In this document: positions 19,568 through 28,748 of the stretch, piece by piece
How the letters are laid out: the number at the start of each line of letters is the position of its first letter
Position numbering within the stretch: position 1 is the stretch's first letter
DNA from: Deltaproteobacteria bacterium
GTDB lineage: Bacteria; Desulfobacterota; Desulfobulbia; Desulfobulbales; Desulfocapsaceae
Assembly: GCA_002747805.1 (NCBI GenBank)
Contig: PDQP01000052.1
Location: 1-48,230, forward strand
DNA: 48,230 nt
Direction of reading: 5' to 3'
Translations under genes and position numbers: made by a program
The notes under the pieces: generated by a model
Database searches by the model: none
What the model was told of the DNA's origin: nothing
Seen by the model: the letters and a program-made list of their open reading frames with translations, nothing else

Positions 19568-22001
19568 ATGATTGCCGTTCCACCCAAAAAGAGTTTTTAT
19601 TGTTATTTTTTACCTTGTATAAGGCCCGGTCGGCCATTTCAAAAAGCTCATCGTATTTTTCCTTTCCGGTAGCGACCGCACAGCCGATGGATACCGAAAT
19701 CTGGGTTTCCGGATTTTCAAAAATTATATCGTTTGCACCCTGATTGAGCCTTTTGCAGATTGCGGCCAGGGAATTTTCGTCTATCCTGCCCGAGATAAAC
19801 AGGGCAAACTCATCGCCGCCGATTCTGCCGGCAATATCTGTCCGCCTGCAGGTACCGGTAATGACCTCTCCGACCCGGATAATGGCATTATCACCGGCAC
19901 TATGACCAAAGGTATCGTTGATAAACTTGAAATCGTCTATATCAACCAGAATCAGCACGCCGCCCCTGCTAATACTCTCCATAACCCGCATTTTGAAATT
20001 TTTCTGATTCAGCAGGCTGGTCATGCCGTCCTTGCTTGCCTCATCAATAAGAGCAGCCCTTTCCTGCATTTCCAGATCAATATTCTGAATCTTGCCTATG
20101 GAATAGAGCGGCCCGCCCTCATCATCCTTAATGATTATGGTTTTGACATTATACCATCTGGATTCATCCTCACCTGAAACGAGTATTTGCTCGTCCATCT
20201 CAACGGCCGGGGCGAGCAGTTGGTAAAGATAATAGCCCCCGCTGTCATCCGGCTGTTCGCTGACATATTGCGAAAAATTTTCAACAATATCCTGATCGAT
20301 GAAAAAATCGTCCGGCCGGTTGGTCATGGTAAACTTGTCATGCCAGTAGGAGTATTCAAAGATATGCTCGCCGCTCATTTTGGCTAGCTGATTATACCTG
20401 TTATTTTCTATCCTTAGCTGCTTGGTCAGTTCAATTTTCCTTCGCACAAAAAAGAAGGTTATCAGCAGAATAATCAGGATGGGAGTCAGAATCACGGCCA
20501 GGAATATCAGGGGATACATTCTGGCAAAATATCCGATGGAAAAGGTCATTTTCTGATTGATGTTCTGACTGACGATGTTCTGCACATGCCCCTTTGATAA
20601 ATTTCTCAGGGATTTTGATATGATTGAGAAAATGAGCGGGTCGGCAGTTTTTGCTACCCCGAAACATAATTTTTGCTGAAAGGCATCGGTGGTATTAAAG
20701 GCAAATTTTTTGTATTCCGGCAGCCTCATATAATACTCTGCCTGATAGGTATTAAGAAAAACGCAGTCGGCCTGCCCGCTTGCCAGGGCCTTGAGGCATT
20801 CTGTAACACTTTGAAAATAAACAGGTTTTAGATGGGGGAAATGTTTTTTTACCTTTTTGGTAATATAATCCATTTCAACCAGGGCCACGGTCTTCAGGTT
20901 ATTATCACCGGCGGCGGAAGCGATGATGATATTACAGGAAGAAAAGGGCTGGGTAATATTGACCCGGTTTTCCTCTGCCCACATGAAATCATGGGAGATG
21001 GAGGTAACATAATTGCCGCTTTTGGTTCTGAGGGTTTTCAGGATTTCGGTGCTGTTCTTGCCGGTTACCCCGACCAGATTCAGGCCGGAACGCTTTTTGA
21101 TACGCTCAATTATTTCAGGGACAATGCCGGTATATCTGCCGGTTTTATCATCCACATACTCCACCGGAAACCAGCCGGGATCGTAGAGGATATAGACTTC
21201 TTTATTGCTTTTGATAAAGGCCTTTTCTTCCTCGGTAAAGTTAATGGTTTCCGATAGATGCCGCACAAAATACTTGCTGTATAGTTCACTGATGAAATTC
21301 GGGTGGTACAGGGAAATCTCCTGCAAGGCCTGGTCAAGCTCTCCCAAAAGTTCGGTATTACCCTTGGTTACCGCATAATAGAAGGGAGATGGACTAAACT
21401 GTGCAATACAGCTATAACCGTCAAGCACATCGGAACTGCTTGACAAGATGGCATCAACCTCGCCTCTTTTCAGGGCAGCTTGTACTTCCTCGACATTGGG
21501 ATAACGGGCCTCTACATAGAAAAAATTATTATCATCAGCGTATTTACGCAGCAGCCGCCCCTGATAGGTGCCTTCTTCTACGCCGATGCTCATACCGTCA
21601 AACTGGTTAAAACTCTGGTAATGAACGGCCTTGTCATCTGCTTTGACATAGAGGTTGCAAAACTCCACCCCCGATGAGGTATAGGCAAAATCAAAGATTT
21701 GCTCACGCTGCGGGGATTTGTTGACAATGCCCAGCAGATCAATCTCCCCGTTTTTAAGCCACTCATAACATTCCGCCCAGGTTCCTTTGACAAATTCGAG
21801 TTCCCAGTTGGTATATTGGGCAAGTGCAATTAAAAATTCGTAGTCATACCCGGAATGTTTGCCGTTTTCATCCGTGTAGTGAAGGGATGAACTTTTGAAC
21901 CAGCCGACCCGCACGACCCTCTTGTCTTCTGCGGCATGTCCAGAGGCGGCCCAAAACTGGCATAGCACCGCCACTATGATCTGGATGATTAGAATCCTCA
22001 T
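19566..22001 (-). CDS. Diguanylate cyclase: tandem periplasmic SBP_bac_3 domains - TM - PAS-like - GGDEF
   Basis: Signal peptide, two PBPb-like modules ('VVRVGWFKSSSLHYTDENGKHSGYDYEFL...' and 'EVYILYDPGWFPVEYVDDKTGRYTGIVPEI...'), TM 'YPLIFLAVILTPILIILLITFFFV', GGDEF 'RIGGDEFALF' with an upstream I-site-like RRTD. Confidence 0.93.
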   Translation of the reverse strand: MRILIIQIIVAVLCQFWAASGHAAEDKRVVRVGWFKSSSLHYTDENGKHSGYDYEFLIALAQYTNWELEFVKGTWAECYEWLKNGEIDLLGIVNKSPQREQIFDFAYTSSGVEFCNLYVKADDKAVHYQSFNQFDGMSIGVEEGTYQGRLLRKYADDNNFFYVEARYPNVEEVQAALKRGEVDAILSSSSDVLDGYSCIAQFSPSPFYYAVTKGNTELLGELDQALQEISLYHPNFISELYSKYFVRHLSETINFTEEEKAFIKSNKEVYILYDPGWFPVEYVDDKTGRYTGIVPEIIERIKKRSGLNLVGVTGKNSTEILKTLRTKSGNYVTSISHDFMWAEENRVNITQPFSSCNIIIASAAGDNNLKTVALVEMDYITKKVKKHFPHLKPVYFQSVTECLKALASGQADCVFLNTYQAEYYMRLPEYKKFAFNTTDAFQQKLCFGVAKTADPLIFSIISKSLRNLSKGHVQNIVSQNINQKMTFSIGYFARMYPLIFLAVILTPILIILLITFFFVRRKIELTKQLRIENNRYNQLAKMSGEHIFEYSYWHDKFTMTNRPDDFFIDQDIVENFSQYVSEQPDDSGGYYLYQLLAPAVEMDEQILVSGEDESRWYNVKTIIIKDDEGGPLYSIGKIQNIDLEMQERAALIDEASKDGMTSLLNQKNFKMRVMESISRGGVLILVDIDDFKFINDTFGHSAGDNAIIRVGEVITGTCRRTDIAGRIGGDEFALFISGRIDENSLAAICKRLNQGANDIIFENPETQISVSIGCAVATGKEKYDELFEMADRALYKVKNNNKNSFWVERQS

Positions 22002-22148
22002 TTTTACTCTTGATTCCGTCTGCTGTCAGGTTAATGCGTTGATTTTCCCCTGCATACCAAATTATCGGACTTATAAATCATATCCTGATATATTTTTCAA
22101 AGAAATAGTTTTTGGCCGACAATAATTTTTATGGCCGGAAAATTTAAT

Positions 22149-22177
22149 TTGACATAATCGCAAGCGATAATTACACT
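22149..22177 (+). promoter_or_regulatory. Putative sigma70-type promoter for the YkgJ-like gene
   Basis: TTGACA (22149-22154), 17-nt spacer, TACACT (22172-22177); the spacer contains ATCGC-AA-GCGAT. Confidence 0.6.
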
Positions 22178-22240
22178 AGCATATTATCACGTAATATCGA
22201 TGGTTTAGATAAAACTAACATAACAAGAAGAGGTGGTGCA

Positions 22241-23176
22241 ATGACGAAGCAAAGCAGTGTTACCAAGGAAAAGGTTTTGTTTGGCAAGGAGCAGAATCCG
22301 TCCAATATTCTGCCCCAAAAATTAACCCTTGATTCCAAGATTAAATTCCGCTGTCATCCCGGGGTTAAATGTTTTACCGCCTGCTGCGGCGGGATTAAAA
22401 TTATTCTTACTCCCTATGATATCCTGATGCTGACCAGGCGTCTGGAGATGCCGGCCCATGAATTTATTGGTAAATATACAACCCCGACCTACCTGGAAAA
22501 TACCGATATGCCCGGAGTGATGATTAAACTGCGTGAAGAGGACGACAGGTGTCCCTTTGTAACCCCGGAAGGCTGCACGGTTTATAGCGATCGGCCCTCG
22601 GCCTGCCGTTATTATCCGGTGGGTATGGCTGATTTTCATGAAGGCGGCACCAGGGATGCCGACGGCAATGAAATTCCGGGCGGAGAAGATAAGTTTTTCT
22701 TTGTGGTCAAGGAAGATCACTGCAAGGGCTTTGAAGAGGACAAGGAATGGACAGTGCGTGAATGGCGCGAGGATCAGGGGGTTGATGTTCGTGATGAAAT
22801 GAACCGTGAATGGTTACGGCTGGTGATGAGACGCAAATCCTTTGGCGCCCAGGCCGAATTATCCAGACCGGCAAAACGCATGTTTTTTATGGCCTCTACC
22901 GACCTTGCCAGCTTTAGGCGTTTTGTCTTTGAGAGTTCCTTTCTGGACACCTATATTGTCGATGATGAAACCATTGAAAAAATTAAAAATGACGATGTGG
23001 AATTGATGATGTTCTCCTATAAATACCTGGCTAGTGCCTTGTTTGGGGTCCAGACCTTGACCATCAGGGAAGATAAGCTGAAGGCCAAAATCAATGAAAT
23101 GAAGGCCAAGCAGCAAAGAAGCGTGATGAAGTCAATTCAGGATTATGAGCAGATGAAGCAGGCAAGTAATGCCTGA
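22241..23176 (+). CDS. YkgJ-family cysteine cluster protein
   Basis: 'FRCHPGVKCFTACCGGIKIILTPYDILMLTRRL...CPFVTPEGCTVYSDRPSACRYYPVG' Cys cluster; SD 'agaagaggtgg'. Confidence 0.9.
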   Translation: MTKQSSVTKEKVLFGKEQNPSNILPQKLTLDSKIKFRCHPGVKCFTACCGGIKIILTPYDILMLTRRLEMPAHEFIGKYTTPTYLENTDMPGVMIKLREEDDRCPFVTPEGCTVYSDRPSACRYYPVGMADFHEGGTRDADGNEIPGGEDKFFFVVKEDHCKGFEEDKEWTVREWREDQGVDVRDEMNREWLRLVMRRKSFGAQAELSRPAKRMFFMASTDLASFRRFVFESSFLDTYIVDDETIEKIKNDDVELMMFSYKYLASALFGVQTLTIREDKLKAKINEMKAKQQRSVMKSIQDYEQMKQASNA

Positions 23177-23478
23177 AATTTTTCTTCCAGGCAGGCCCCA
23201 GGCTGGCGGGCTTGCCTGGCCGCAGTGTAACCCCGCAATTGTAACCTTCGTATAAAATTTTCCCGTCAATAATTGCCCGTCCTTGCCCATAAAAAAGGGG
23301 TTTGCTGCTCAACTACCGGCAAAGCTCTGAAGAGAAAATAATCATTTTTCTTGCAGACTGTCATATTATCATTTATAGAGTGATTTCGATTGTTTGTTTT
23401 AAGAAGACGTCTCTTTTAGCAAGCCATAAACTCCTGGATAACTATCAAGGATACTTATAATTTTTTGGAAGCCTAATA

Positions 23479-24483
23479 ATGAATGATCGATTACATCTGA
23501 TTATTGCTGGAGAAACTGGCGAGGTGAGAACCATCACCTTTTCCAGGAAAAAACTTTATTTTACTTTTCCCTTGATGCTGCTGGTGCTTGCCTTTCTCCT
23601 GGTGAGCAGTTTTTTTACAACCAGGGCCGCCGTTGAAAATCAGGATATGAAGGAGCAGATTATTGCTCTTAAACAGAATAACAGGCAGTTTAGGCTCGAA
23701 AATGAAAAATTGCAGGGCTGCATTGCCGCAATTAACATCGATAGCGAAAATAGATTAAAGGAAATCAAGGCCCGTTATGATTTGGAGACAAGCTCCATAA
23801 AAACGGAAACCGACAGCCTGGTTGCCGGCAAGGTGGAAGAGCTAAAAGCCAGGACGGAGCAGGCCATATCCGAATTGCAGTCAAGGACCAGGTTAATAGA
23901 AAGCGTGATGTCAGAGGTTGGGGTAAATATCAAGGTTGAGCCGAAAAAAAAGCCGGAGAACGGCAATAAGGGGGGAGTTTTTATCCCGTTTGATGAATAT
24001 TCGCAGTATGAGGAATTGCTGGAAAGAACCGATTATTATCTTGATACCATCAAATCTGTTCCCATAGGCAGGCCGGCCGGGGGACGCATTACTTCCGGCT
24101 ATGGAAAAAGGGTTGATCCATTTAATAATCTGGATGCCTTTCATACGGGCATAGATCTAAAAGGCAAGCTCGGAGAAAAGGTGCTGGCAACTGCTGACGG
24201 CACGGTTACCTGGGCCTTTGTTAATGGCGGTTACGGGAAATATCTGGAGATTGATCATGGCAATGGCTATAAAACCAGATTTGCCCATTTACATAAAATT
24301 CTGGTTAAAAAAGGAGACCAGGTTCATCGCGGCCAGGTCATCGGTCAGGTGGGTAATACCGGCAGATCAACGGGCTGTCATCTTCATTATGAAGTGGTGG
24401 TTAATGAAAAGGCCGTCAACCCATTCAAATTTATAAAAATATCAGATAAATCATATACATTAAAAGCAAATCTGGAGAAATAG
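23479..24483 (+). CDS. M23/LytM-family metallopeptidase, bitopic membrane protein with coiled coil
   Basis: Short N-terminal cytosolic segment, TM 'FPLMLLVLAFLLVSSFF', coiled coil, peptidase M23 motifs 'HTGIDLKG...G.KVLATADGTVTWAFVNGGYGKYLEIDHGNGYKTRFAHLHKILVKKGDQVHRGQVIGQVGNTGRSTGCHLHYEV'. Confidence 0.96.
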   Translation: MNDRLHLIIAGETGEVRTITFSRKKLYFTFPLMLLVLAFLLVSSFFTTRAAVENQDMKEQIIALKQNNRQFRLENEKLQGCIAAINIDSENRLKEIKARYDLETSSIKTETDSLVAGKVEELKARTEQAISELQSRTRLIESVMSEVGVNIKVEPKKKPENGNKGGVFIPFDEYSQYEELLERTDYYLDTIKSVPIGRPAGGRITSGYGKRVDPFNNLDAFHTGIDLKGKLGEKVLATADGTVTWAFVNGGYGKYLEIDHGNGYKTRFAHLHKILVKKGDQVHRGQVIGQVGNTGRSTGCHLHYEVVVNEKAVNPFKFIKISDKSYTLKANLEK

Positions 24484-24486
24484 CTA

Positions 24487-24915
24487 ATGGCGGTTTTCGG
24501 AAAGAAGGATGAGCTGATCCCAAATGCTCAAATGGCGGAAAAAGAGGCAATTTCCTCGATTATTGATACTAGCATGATTATTACCGGGGAATTATCATTC
24601 AAGGGCAAGACCAGGGTTGACGGGCAGATTAAGGGCAATGTCTCCGGCGAGCATATAATCTTGAGCAAAAGCGGCAGTATTGAGGGAGATCTTAATGTTA
24701 CCACCTTGGTCTGCCACGGCAAAATGAACGGCAATGTCAAGGCGAGCCTTGTAACCCTCTGCAAGGAATGCACGGTTACCGGCAAGATTGAATCCGGTAA
24801 TCTGGCGGTGGAGCCGGGTGCCTCGGTGGATGGCGAAATCAGATCCTCAGCCAAGGATTTCGGGAGCGTTCAGAATAATAAGGAAGCGGCTGCCGAAGAA
24901 AAAAAGAAACCATAA
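24487..24915 (+). CDS. Bactofilin (polymer-forming cytoskeletal protein)
   Basis: DUF583 beta-helix repeats: 'TSMIITGELSFKGKTRVDGQIKGNVSGEHIILSKSGSIEGDLNVTTLVCHGKMNGNVKA...VTGKIESGNLAVEPGASVDGEIR'. Confidence 0.95.
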   Translation: MAVFGKKDELIPNAQMAEKEAISSIIDTSMIITGELSFKGKTRVDGQIKGNVSGEHIILSKSGSIEGDLNVTTLVCHGKMNGNVKASLVTLCKECTVTGKIESGNLAVEPGASVDGEIRSSAKDFGSVQNNKEAAAEEKKKP

Positions 24916-24963
24916 CCTAACTTACGGCAGGTTTTTACCCAAAAATAAAAGGAGACAAGTACT

Positions 24964-25929
24964 TTGTTTTTATCCATCATTGTTCCGCTGTTAAATGAAG
25001 AGGAAAATATCCCGCTTTTATACGATGAATTAAAGGAATCCCTTGGACAGATGGAGGAGGATTACGAGATAATCTTTATTGATGACGGCAGTACCGATAC
25101 CAGCCTTGCCCTGCTCAAGGAACTTCAGGCACGGGATGAGCGGCTGGTGGTGGTAAGTTTTAGAAAAAATTTTGGACAAACGGCCGCCATGTCCGCAGGC
25201 TTTGACTATGCCAGGGGGGATGTGGTAGTAACCATGGATGCGGATTTGCAAAACGATCCCCATGATATTCCCATACTGATCGAAAAGATCAAGGAAGGCT
25301 ATGATGTGGTAACCGGCTGGCGTTTTGAACGCAAGGACAAGTTTTTAAGCAGAAGGCTGCCGTCAATTATTGCCAATAAGATTATTTCTGTTACCACTGG
25401 CGTAAGTCTCCATGACTATGGCTGCACCCTCAAGGCATTTCGCCGGGAAGTTATAAAAAATGTACATCTTTACGGTGAGATGCACCGATTTATTCCGGCC
25501 ATTGCCAGCGGTATGGGCATCTCCTTTACCGAGGTAAAGGTTAATCACCGTCCGCGGCGGTTCGGCACCTCAAAATATGGAATTTCCCGCACTATAAGGG
25601 TCATTCTGGATTTAATAACCGTTAAGTTCCTGCTTAGTTATTCCACCAGGCCGATCCAGATCTTCGGCCTTATCGGCCTGACTTCGGGTGGTATCGGTTT
25701 TCTGCTGGCCTTGGTAATGACCATTCAGCGGCAGTTTTTTAACGCATCCCTTGCCGACAGACCATTACTATTTCTGGCGGTATTGTTGATGTTTATCGGT
25801 GTTCAGTTTATCACCATGGGACTTTTGGCCGAGCTTCAGGCCAGAACCTACCATGAATCACAGGCTAAACCCATTTATTTTGTCCGTGATGTTTTTGGCC
25901 GGAAACAGGGCGGAAAAGAAAAAGAATGA
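24964..25929 (+). CDS. GT2 glycosyltransferase with two C-terminal TM helices (DPMS/GtrB/ArnC-like)
   Basis: TTG start with SD 'ggagac'; 'LSIIVPLLNEEENIPLLYDEL', 'FIDDGSTD', 'VVTMDADLQNDPHDIP', C-terminal TM pair. Confidence 0.93.
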   Translation: MFLSIIVPLLNEEENIPLLYDELKESLGQMEEDYEIIFIDDGSTDTSLALLKELQARDERLVVVSFRKNFGQTAAMSAGFDYARGDVVVTMDADLQNDPHDIPILIEKIKEGYDVVTGWRFERKDKFLSRRLPSIIANKIISVTTGVSLHDYGCTLKAFRREVIKNVHLYGEMHRFIPAIASGMGISFTEVKVNHRPRRFGTSKYGISRTIRVILDLITVKFLLSYSTRPIQIFGLIGLTSGGIGFLLALVMTIQRQFFNASLADRPLLFLAVLLMFIGVQFITMGLLAELQARTYHESQAKPIYFVRDVFGRKQGGKEKE

Positions 25930-26972
25930 CAAACCGGCCCTTGGTTGAAATTATTATCCCGAACTGGAACGGCAAAAAAATGCTGTCGGCCTGCCTTGAC
26001 TCCCTGTCTGTTCAGACTTGTCAGGATTTTTCGGTTACGGTGGTGGATAATGGCTCTGCCGATGGCTCGCCGCAATTTGTAAAATCAAGGCATCCGCAGG
26101 TAAAACTTATTGTTTTTACGGAAAACAAAGGCTTTAGTGCTGCGGTTAATGAAGGCATTACCCAAGCTGAGAGTCCGTGGATATTTCTGCTGAATAATGA
26201 TATGGAAGTGAGGCCGGACTGTCTGGCTGTCATCACCAACTTTTTGCATAAAAACAATGACTTTGACAGCCTGGCAGTCAAGATGCTGGAGTTCCGCCGC
26301 CGCGATCATATAGACGGAGCCGGAGATGCCGTACTGCGGGGCGGGGCCGGTTATCGGCTTGGTACGATGGAGCTGGACAGTGGGCAATATAATATCAGCC
26401 GTGAAGTTTTTGGGGCCTGTGCCGGAGCGGCGGTCTATAGCAGGGAATTTTTTGCCCGATCCGGTCTGTTTGACTGTGATTTCTTTGCCTATCTTGAAGA
26501 TGTTGACCTAAATTTCAGAGCCAGGCACCGGGGGCTTCGCTGCTGGTATCTGGCAGATGCGGTGGTTTACCATATCGGCAGCGGCACCACCGGCTCAAAA
26601 ATAAATCCTTTTACCATCAAGCAGTCCACCAAAAACAGCCTGCATGTGTTGACCAAGAACTATCCGGCCTTGCTTCTGCTTGGTTTTATGCCGGTGATTC
26701 TGATTTACCAGTTTTTATGGTTTTGTTTTGCCGCCAAGAAAAAGCAGCTTTGGCCGTATTTTTGCGGCCTTGCCCAAGCCATTGCTGAAACCCCTAAAAT
26801 GCTTGGAAAAAGAAGGAAAAATCTGGCCGCTGAGGATCTGGTTCCGGCCCTGGCCTTTGCCAAAATAATCACCGCTGCCGAAGCTGAGGTGGTTGAATCG
26901 ATTATGTCCAGAAGATCAGGTCAGGGGAAAAATAACTGGCTGCTGAAAATATATAAGAGGATTTTTCTGTAG
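25926..26972 (+). CDS. GT2 glycosyltransferase
   Basis: 'VEIIIPNWNGKKMLSACLDSLSVQTCQDFSVTVVDNGSADGS', 'IFLLNNDMEV', 'FAYLEDVDLNFRARHRGLRCWYLADAVVYHIGSGT'. ATGA overlap with the previous gene. Confidence 0.94.
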   Translation: MTNRPLVEIIIPNWNGKKMLSACLDSLSVQTCQDFSVTVVDNGSADGSPQFVKSRHPQVKLIVFTENKGFSAAVNEGITQAESPWIFLLNNDMEVRPDCLAVITNFLHKNNDFDSLAVKMLEFRRRDHIDGAGDAVLRGGAGYRLGTMELDSGQYNISREVFGACAGAAVYSREFFARSGLFDCDFFAYLEDVDLNFRARHRGLRCWYLADAVVYHIGSGTTGSKINPFTIKQSTKNSLHVLTKNYPALLLLGFMPVILIYQFLWFCFAAKKKQLWPYFCGLAQAIAETPKMLGKRRKNLAAEDLVPALAFAKIITAAEAEVVESIMSRRSGQGKNNWLLKIYKRIFL

Positions 26973-26974
26973 AG

Positions 26975-27799
26975 ATGCCGGTTAAACCTTGCTTTGCGGC
27001 CGTGGTGGTCAGCCATAACTCCTGGCTGGTTATTGATAAATGTCTTGATGCCCTGCTGGGCCAGACCATAGCCATAAACCGGATTATTCTGGTGGACAGC
27101 GGCTCTGATCGGGTTGATTATCTGGATAAATACCAGAATAACCCTGCTATAACCCTGATTAAAGAAGCAAATATCGGCTTTGCCAGGGCCAATAATTTAG
27201 GCATTGCGGCCTTAGCTTACCAGTTTGATTATCTTTTGCTGATAAATCCCGATTTATTTGTTCCTGCCGATTTCACCATTTCTTTGCAAAAAAGCATTGA
27301 AAATATTGGTGATTTTGGCCTGCTAACCGGAAAACTTATCGGTTTTGATTTAAGCAATAACTGTGAAACCAAAAAACTTGATTCAACTGGTGTTTTCAGA
27401 AAGTGGTACGGCAGATGGTATGATCGCGGTCAAGGGCAGCCGGATACCGGACAGTATGACCGTATTGAAGAGATTCCGGCTGCCTGCGGGGCCATGATTT
27501 GTCTGCCGAAAAAGGTGGTGGAAAAATGCGGGGGGATGGTGTTTAATCCGGTTTTTTTCATGTACAAGGAAGATATTGAGCTGGGAATCAGGCTTGGAAA
27601 ACAAGGCCGGAAGCTATACTATGATCCTTCTATCACCGCCTGGCATTGCCGGGGCTGGCAGCCGGATCGGAAAAATATACCGCGTAAATTAAAAATTATA
27701 GCTGCGGTCAGTGAAATAAGATTATACCTGCTTCACCCCTCGGTTTATTTGCTATGGGCATGGGCAAAATATCTTCTGGTCAGGTTCTTTAATTGGTAA
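26975..27799 (+). CDS. GT2 glycosyltransferase
   Basis: 'AAVVVSHNSWLVIDKCLDALLGQTIAINRIILVDSGSD', 'LLLINPDLFV', 'FFMYKEDIELGIRLGKQGRKLYYDPSITAWH'. Confidence 0.93.
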   Translation: MPVKPCFAAVVVSHNSWLVIDKCLDALLGQTIAINRIILVDSGSDRVDYLDKYQNNPAITLIKEANIGFARANNLGIAALAYQFDYLLLINPDLFVPADFTISLQKSIENIGDFGLLTGKLIGFDLSNNCETKKLDSTGVFRKWYGRWYDRGQGQPDTGQYDRIEEIPAACGAMICLPKKVVEKCGGMVFNPVFFMYKEDIELGIRLGKQGRKLYYDPSITAWHCRGWQPDRKNIPRKLKIIAAVSEIRLYLLHPSVYLLWAWAKYLLVRFFNW

Positions 27800-27800
27800 G

Positions 27801-28748
27801 ATGGCTTCAGACTATTCCATATCCGTAATTATTCCCACCAGAAACGGCGGTAGTACCCTGCCCGAACTGCTGGCTATGTTAAGGCAGCAAAGTATTTTGC
27901 TGGACGATATTCATGTGGCAGATTCAGCTTCTGCAGATGATACCCTGAAAATTGCCGAATCCTGCCAGGCCAAAATAACCTTGATCGACCCCAAAAAGTT
28001 TGATCACGGCGGCACCAGAAGCCTGATGGCCGAAAAAACAGCCGGGGACATCATTATTTATTTTACTCAGGATGCGGTTCCTGCTTCCAGAGATTGTATT
28101 GAAAAATTGCTGATTCCTTTTCGGGATCATCGGGTTGCGGTATGTTATGGCCGACAACTGCCCGATTTCAAGGCAAATTATAGTGCAGCAGAGCTAAGAA
28201 AATTTAATTACGGAGCAAAATCGGCGGTAAGGAGCTTTGCCGACCGTCATCAATACGGCCTGAAAACCATTTTCGCCTCTAATTCCTTTGCCGCCTATCG
28301 GCGTACCGCCCTTGCCGAGGTAAATTATTTCAAGGATAACCTGATTTTCGGAGAAGATGCCGAAATAGTAGGCAGATTGCTAAAAATTGGCTATAAGTCG
28401 GCCTATGTTGCCGAGGCCAGAGTGTATCATTCCCACAATTACACCTATCTGGAAGAACTAAGGCGCTCCTTTGACCTCGGCGTTTTTCATGCCATGGAAA
28501 GCTGGCTGTTGGAAACCTATGGAACCGCTGAGGGCATCGGCAGGGAATATGTACTGCGGCAGCTTGCCGGACTGATCAAGAACAGGCATCCCATACTGCT
28601 GGCTGACAGTCTTTGGCGTAATGCCTGCAAATATGCGGGATATAAGGTCGGACGCAGGTATAAGCTGCTGCCCGGACAGATAATCAGGCAATTGAGCATG
28701 AACCGTAATTGGTGGGATAAAAAAATATTGAAAAATAACAAGTTATGA
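27801..28748 (+). CDS. GT2 glycosyltransferase (rhamnosyltransferase-like)
   Basis: 'ISVIIPTRNGGSTLPELLAMLRQQS', 'KFDHGGTRSLMAEKTAGDIIIYFTQDAVPAS', 'IFGEDAEIVGRLLKIGYKSAYVAEARVYHSHNY'. Confidence 0.93.
   Translation: MASDYSISVIIPTRNGGSTLPELLAMLRQQSILLDDIHVADSASADDTLKIAESCQAKITLIDPKKFDHGGTRSLMAEKTAGDIIIYFTQDAVPASRDCIEKLLIPFRDHRVAVCYGRQLPDFKANYSAAELRKFNYGAKSAVRSFADRHQYGLKTIFASNSFAAYRRTALAEVNYFKDNLIFGEDAEIVGRLLKIGYKSAYVAEARVYHSHNYTYLEELRRSFDLGVFHAMESWLLETYGTAEGIGREYVLRQLAGLIKNRHPILLADSLWRNACKYAGYKVGRRYKLLPGQIIRQLSMNRNWWDKKILKNNKL

Noticed and set aside
23188-23220. Strong GC-rich hairpin CCAGGCAGGCCC...GGGCTTGCCTGG after the YkgJ-like gene
   Set aside because: No T-run on either side, so I did not call it a terminator; could be a processing signal, but evidence is insufficient.
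23091-23312. 73-aa minus-strand ORF overlapping the end of the YkgJ-like gene
   Set aside because: Overlaps a well-supported CDS and the GC-rich hairpin; no motif.
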